This document shows, piece by piece, positions 58,632-64,000 of a stretch of 64,000 nucleotides of DNA (its first letter is position 1; each line of letters opens with the position of its first letter). Origin of the DNA: Cycas panzhihuaensis (Eukaryota; Cycadophyta). The stretch is taken from positions 160,463,741 through 160,527,740 of the forward strand of contig CM041465.1 of NCBI GenBank assembly GCA_023213395.1. The letters are read 5' to 3'. The notes beneath the pieces are model-generated. The model was not told the origin of the DNA, did not search any database, and saw only the letters and a list, made by a program, of their open reading frames with translations. Made by a program: the position numbers and the translations under genes.

Positions 58632-59850
58632 ATGGCATTCAATTTTGGTAATATGATTATTTCCAAATTTGATAGCTCTAACTTTCTAAATTATAGTAGG
58701 AGGATGAGACCCATCCTCATAGCTAATGAAATGTAGCATATTATGAGAATAAGATATACCAAATTATGTTAAAACTCAATAGATCTAGAGAAGCTAGCCT
58801 ACAAAGCAAATGCCAAGAAAGATATTGAAGCATTATCTTTAATATTATGCACACTAGAAGACCATATATTTTCAAGAGTTAGTGAATTAGTAACCTCTAA
58901 AGAAGCATGGGATACCTTATAGTTAATCTATGAAGGGGTTACCTCCTCAAAATTACAAACCCTAAGGAGCAAGTTTGAAAATCTTAGGATGATGTCGAAT
59001 GAATTTATAACTAATTTTATGACTAAGGTGGAAGATATAGTTAATCAAATGAGATCACTTAGGGATACTTTGACAGAACAAAGGGTATTCAAATGAATCT
59101 TAAGATGTGTTAGCACTATTAAGAGATTTGAAATGGTTGATACTAACATTAGTGTGTTAAAGGACTTAAGTATATTGAAGACTGGGTAACTAAGTACTCT
59201 ATTGATGACAATAGAGGAGCAACAAAATACCAATGAATCTCTTAAATATGCCTTTACTATTAAAGCAAGAATTCAATCCAATTCTCAATTGGGTACCTCC
59301 AAAACTATAGATTAATCTTCTAAGGGTAGATCGGGAACCCTAGACAAGATGTGCATGAAGAAAGATAACCCAAATATTAAGTCACATACTAAAGAAGACA
59401 ATGAGCTAACCCAAGGAATATTAGCTATGATAGATACCAAAGGCAAGAAAGAAATCAAAGGATAATCCAATGTTATCCAAATTGTAAAGGAGACATGCCA
59501 CTTCAAAGGAATAATCCTTGTTATTTAAATAATAGAAAAAGGGAGATTCAAGTTCCATTCATAGAAAGAGGGAAACCAACTCATGTTGATAGGTCCTATC
59601 CTCATAGCAAGAGCCTAAGTTTTGGTAAATGAGACTTACCTTATTGTATCTTTTGCAATCGAGTTGGCCATACAGAAGACAAATGCTTTGCTAAATATGG
59701 TCATCCAAATAAAGGAAGTGCTAATACTCCTATAGAAGCAAGGGAAAATAATCATCTTTTCTTATCTATTTTCATTACCCATAACGATGAAGATGATATC
59801 TAGTATATTAACTTAGGTTGTTCTACTCACATGACATACAAGGAGCATCT
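58632..59850 (+). pseudogene. gag and protease remnant of Copia B
   Basis: The ATG at 58632 opens MAFNFGNMIISKFDSSNFLN. The UBN2-like core reads SKEAWDTL-stop-LIYEG, LQTLRSKFENLRMMSNEFI and VEDIVNQMRSLRDTL. The zinc knuckle at 59645-59686 is intact: CIFCNRVGHTEDKC. The protease site near 59800-59850 reads YINLGCSTHMTYKEHLF, where the catalytic Asp of D-S-G is Asn and the Trp before it is a stop. Gag is in frame 3, the knuckle in frame 2. Confidence 0.82.
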
Positions 59851-61200
59851 ATTTTGTACTTTGGATATAACCAAAAGGGATCAATTATATTTTGTGATGA
59901 TGCTTCCTATGAGTTTATTGGAAGAGGAAACATAGTGTTATAAATATAATTAGGAAACTCTAGATACCTTGATGATGTACTTTATGTGCCAGCCCTTAAG
60001 AAAAATCTTCTATCTGTGGGATAGATGATGGGTTAGGATTACAAGGTAATCTTTGATAATGAAGAATGTACTATCAAAGATAAGAGAAGAAATAAGGTAA
60101 TTATATCTAAAGGGAAAATGACTAAGGATAGATTCTTCAAACTAGTCCTTACTATTTCTGATAATTATGTCTTAAAAACATTAATAAAATTTGATAACGA
60201 CATGTGGCACAAGAGATTTGGCCACTTAAGTTATAGAAGTCTAGCATTAATGAACAAGACAGATATAGTAGATGGATTACCACATATTGATGTTGATAAA
60301 AGTATTTATGAAGGATGCCTTCTTAGAAAACAACATAGGGAAAGTTTTCCAGACTACAACTATAAAGTCATAGGACCTCTCCAATTAATATACATAGATA
60401 TTTGTGGTCTTATGGATATTCCCTCATTAGCAGGTGTAAGATACTTTATTACATTCATTGATAATATTACAAGGAAGGCGCGGTTTTACTTTCTCATATT
60501 TAAATCAGATGCTTTTTAATACTCTATCGATTTCAAAATCTATGTGGAAAGACAAGGCGGTTATAAAATCCTTTCCTTATGATCAGATAATGGGGGAGAG
60601 TTCATTTCCAATGAATTCAAAGCTTATTGTGCTCATTATGGGATAAGGAGACAACTTACAAATACATACACCCCATAACAAAATGGTGTAGTAGAAAGAA
60701 AGAACCACACTATAGTTGAAATAGATAGGTGTATATTAAAAGACAATAAATTAGGCCATGAATTTCGGGCTGAGGTAGTTCATACAGTTGTATACTTAAT
60801 CAATATATGTACCATCAAAGAACTAAGGTGGAAAATGCCTGAAGAAGCTTGGACAAGATATAAGTCTAGTATTCATCACTTAAGAGTTTTTTAATGCTTA
60901 GCATATGTACATGTGCCCGATCAAAGAGGATCCAAGCTAGATGATCATAGCATTAAATACACATTCCTTGGATATAATGATGCTTAAAAATCCTACAAAG
61001 TCTATGATCCTAAATTTTGGAAGTTTATGGTGAGTTGAGATATTAAATTTTAAGAAGATGACTATTATTACTTTGATGACATTCAAAACAAAAAGAGTGG
61101 TGTGATGATCAATCTTGATTCTATTAAGTCTAAATATGCATCACCTAGGCATAAATCAAGACAAACAATTAATGTATCAAGTAGGAAGGAAACCTCTTCT
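59851..61200 (+). pseudogene. Integrase remnant of Copia B
   Basis: A 133-codon open stretch (60118-60519) holds the pre-integrase zinc-binding part MWHKRFGHLSYRSL and CLLRKQHRESFP (the first Cys is Tyr) and the first catalytic Asp in YIDICGLMDIPS. After a frame change come [15 protein letters not shown] near 60584 and QNGVVERKNHT near 60680, so the second Asp and the Glu are both present. Stops lie between. Confidence 0.85.
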
Positions 61201-62872
61201 CAACCTCCACCATAATACCTACTAAAATGGGTTCAAAGAAATGATGACATGGGTAACATCTTGGATAACAATTATAATTGGAGATATACTCATACACATA
61301 GGGTAAACTTTGCCCTAATGAGTCAACTTATGGAAACCCATGAGCCTCAAATCTTTGATAAGGCCAATACATATGCTTCTTGGAGAAAGGCAATGGAAGA
61401 ATAATATCACTCCATTATTAAGAATGATACTTGGGAATTAGTTAACTTACCCCTCAATAAAAGGGCAATTGGTACTAAGTGGGTTTATAAAACTAAGTTC
61501 TAATCTAACAGATCAATCAATAAATATAAAGCTAGATTGGTTGCTAAAGGCTATGCACAAAAAGAAGGTATTGACTATAGTGAGACTTTTGCTCCTATTA
61601 CACGAATAGAAACTATTTATATGATGATGAGTTTGGCAGTACAAATGAGTTGGAATTTTTATTAAATGGATGTAAAAAGCACTCTCCTTAATGGTTACAT
61701 TGAAGAGGATATTTATGTTTTTCAACCCCTCAATTTTAAAGTCAGGGGGGAAGAAGACAAAACATATAAACTCAAAAAGTCACTTTATGGTTTAAAGTAA
61801 GTATGTAGGGTTTGGTATTCTCACATTGACAAATATTTTAGAGATTAAGATTTTGAAAGGTCTCAATCAGACCTAAATTTGTATATCAAAATTAAAAGAG
61901 ATTATATCCTAATTATGCGACTCTATACAGATGATCTTGTATACACTGGTAATGATCCCCATCTTTTACAAACCTTTAAGGAAGTCATATATAAAGAATT
62001 CAAAATAATAGATTTAGGATTAATGCATTACTTCTTAGGTTTGGAAGTATGGCAGGACAAAAATAACATCTTCATCTCTCAAAGAAAATATACCTTGGGC
62101 TTACTACAAAAGTTTAGGATATCCGACTACAAATCTTTACTAACTCCAACTGAAATAGGGATCAAGTTATCTAAACTAGATGATTCTACACATGTTGATC
62201 TCACACTTTACAGACAATTAATTGGAAGTTTGATTTACTTAACTTATACTTAACCAGACATCATGCATTCAGTCAGCGTAGTTTCTAGATTCATGTAAGA
62301 TCCCAAGACTACTCATTGATAAGAAGCCAAAAGGATTCTATGATATCTTAAAGGTACTATAGAATATGGTTTATATTATAAATCTTCATCAAATTTTAGA
62401 TTGATAGGATATATAGATTTAAATTTGGTAAGTGACATCGATGACAGACAATCTACTTTAGGTTGCACTTTTAGTATGGGTTCAACAACCATAGCTTGGA
62501 GTACTAAATAACAAAATACAATCTCTTTATCCACATCTGAAGTAGAATATAAAGGAATAGTCTTTGGCACATGCAAAACTATACAATTAAGATGACTTCT
62601 ATAAGATTTTTTGATAGAGTCAAAAGGACCAACTAAAATCTAGTGTGATAATCAAAGCACAATTTAGATGACAAGGAATCCTATATTTCATGGTAGAATA
62701 AAGCATATAGAAACTTAGCATCACTTCATTAGAGAATTAGTTCAAGCAGGTGAGATTGAATTGGCATATTACAATATAGAAGACCAAATAGTAAACATAT
62801 TTACAAAGGTATTAGGAAAGATCAAATTTCACAAATTCAGGGACAAACTTGGAGTTCTACACAATGGCCATT
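61201..62872 (+). pseudogene. Reverse transcriptase and RNase H remnant of Copia B
   Basis: Frame 1 reads SWRKAMEE-stop, NDTWELVNLPLNKRAIGTKW and YKARLVAKGYAQKEGIDYSE. The 124-codon open stretch 61879-62253 contains RLYTDDLVYTG, the catalytic Y-V-D-D with Thr for Val, and DLGLMHYFLGLEV. RNase H shows YIDLNLVSDIDDRQSTLG and TISLSTSEVEYKG and ends NIFTKVLGKIKFHKFRDKLG. Here three Trp codons are stops (TGA or TAG) besides the many Gln codons. Confidence 0.85.
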
Positions 62873-62883
62873 ATGGGGGAGAA
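62873..62883 (+). promoter_or_regulatory. Polypurine tract of Copia B
   Basis: ATGGGGGAGAA directly before the 3' LTR TGTTGGG. Confidence 0.85.
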
Positions 62884-63212
62884 TGTTGGGATAATGCCCA
62901 ATGTTCGAATAATATGCAACCATTCTTAGCCCCCCCAAAAGGCACCTCAGACTGCCTATAGCTGCTATGTAGCCATATAGAGTTGACATGCAACCACCAG
63001 AGCTGACTAAGATAAGTTATTTTAATAATTCATTTTATTATTTTTTGAATTTTTGGTTTAATGTCGAGTAGAGGTGCTTGTCACCTCTCCAAACCTATAT
63101 ATTGATGGGGAATGCCTCCCTGGTATTTTTTAACACTGCCTTTAAATCAGATGATGGTTAATTTATTTTGAGATGGCCTTGTAATCTTACTGCTCTGTCC
63201 TTAGCTCTAGCA
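62884..63212 (+). repeat. 3' LTR of Copia B (329 bp)
   Basis: Begins TGTTGGGATAATGCCC and ends CTTAGCTCTAGCA. It contains a run of seven C at 62930-62936 absent from the 5' copy. Confidence 0.95.
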
Positions 63213-64000
63213 CTTGATTCTAAAAAGTGGCTTTCCATCCACCATCTACTAGTGGAGACCCATGAGTCTCTATAACACCTCATATAAGATAATAACTAAT
63301 GTTTTAGCTAATCAGCTTAAAGAGTTCCTCTTAAAAGTCGTTAATGAAAATTAAACAATGTTTATAAGAGGTTGACACATAGAAGATAGCATTATTATCA
63401 TTGATGAAGCTTTCCATGCCATATGTACAAAAAAGAAATAAGCAACTTTACTCAAATTGGACATCAACAAAACATATGATACATGGAATGAGACTTCCTT
63501 TTTTCCATTCATTCCCAAAAGGGTTTATAACTAGAATATATCAACTGGATCAAAGCCATGATTTCTTCAGTTTCAATGGCCATTAAAATCAATGGGTTAA
63601 TCAATAGCCTTATCTATATAAGTAGAGGAATACACCAGGGTTGCCCCCTATCTCCTTATCTCTTCATGATCACTATGGAAGGCCTCTCTTCCCTGCTAGT
63701 ATGGCTTTAATTAGTAGGTCTTCTCCAAGGGATTTCTATTGATGGAATAGAGAACAAAAAACATCAAATATTCGTAGATGATACCATTATGTTGGCTCAT
63801 CCTTCATAAGTAGAAATCAATATTTGGAGCCAAGTGCTTAGTGTTTTTTGCCTTTCCACTAGGATGAAAATCAATCACAGTAAATCCAACATCATTCTCA
63901 GTGAAGTGGATATAGAGGGTTAATCCACTTTGTCAACTATTCTTGCAGTCCCATCCCATTCACTCCTAGATCCATGATCTCAAATATTTAGGCATCCTTA
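63213..64000 (+). pseudogene. LINE 1 ORF2 reverse transcriptase, continuation after Copia B
   Basis: Reads on from the break at 54944: LILKSGFPSTIY then WRPMSLYNTSYKIITNVLAN, the palm-entry region of LINE reverse transcriptases. Later come LLKLDINKTYD, RGIHQGCPLSPYLFMIT-like sequence near 63630 (family R-Q-G-C-P-L-S-P) and FVDDTIMLAH near 63773 (family F-A-D-D). The frame changes around 63480-63590 and has several stops. It runs off the right edge of the window. Confidence 0.85.

Larger units (their letters stand above)
54945..63212 (+). mobile_element. Copia retrotransposon B (complete structure, 8.3 kb)
   Basis: LTRs at 54945-55280 and 62884-63212, primer site, a 3.3-kb leader, gag, protease, integrase, reverse transcriptase, RNase H and polypurine tract. 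Flanking 5-mers are GTTGA (54940-54944) and CTTGA (63213-63217). Removing the element plus one copy restores the LINE reading frame. Many stops and some shifts disable it. Confidence 0.95.

Noticed and set aside
1-64000. CRISPR arrays, rRNA or tRNA genes
   Set aside because: No regularly spaced identical repeats and no cloverleaf-forming gene sequence were seen. tRNA-like matches are only 12-base primer-binding sites.
1-64000. Fungal origin with repeat-induced point mutation (C-to-T at CA)
   Set aside because: The stop pattern is similar, but the tRNA-Met primer sites and the Copia, Gypsy and LINE protein types are those of plants.

Overview
The window reads as intergenic DNA from a large, repeat-dominated plant genome. 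Primer-binding sites match plant initiator tRNA-Met, and the Copia, Ty3/Gypsy and L1-like LINE proteins are of plant type. The window is AT-rich and poor in CpG, and old elements carry premature stops mostly explained by C-to-T decay. A gymnosperm would fit, but the sequence alone does not prove it. No intact cellular gene, RNA gene or CRISPR array was found.

Layout. 0.5-5 kb: a 402-bp LTR, a primer-binding site and a decayed Gypsy-like gag-protease on the + strand, cut off by another LTR. 5-12.9 kb: pyrimidine-rich unclassified DNA, then a truncated long-leader Copia (here B') whose readable part ends after gag, and an LTR. 12.9-14 kb: a minus-strand Copia gag-protease fragment. 14-19 kb: mostly unclassifiable DNA with several minus-strand primer-binding-site remnants, a run of 19 G and an (AC)n/(AT)n microsatellite. 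19-24.3 kb: a minus-strand Copia (E) with two LTRs and a probable ATATT target duplication. 24.75-39.5 kb: a minus-strand Copia (D) with a perfect ATCCA duplication; its leader is split by a complete plus-strand Copia (C, 30621-38213) with its own LTRs, primer site and polypurine tract. 39.5-46.4 kb: a Ty3/Gypsy element with 1.1-kb LTRs and a gag-pol frame broken by many stops but with no frameshift I could see. 46.4-48.9 kb: a decayed LINE. 48.9-50.2 kb: an island rich in CG dinucleotides, unlike everything around it, with no recognised product. 51.9-64 kb: a LINE with ORF1 and ORF2, whose reverse transcriptase is split by a full Copia (B, 54945-63212) and resumes to the window edge.

No element encodes an intact polyprotein. 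The order of events can be read in two nests: C entered D, and B entered the LINE. The observations most worth following are a conserved non-coding module upstream of gag in three Copia copies (B', D, B), the CpG-retaining island, a 14-bp perfect palindrome spanning a polypurine-tract/LTR junction, and an apparent strand bias of stop-creating changes in the Gypsy element. I found no convincing new biological system.
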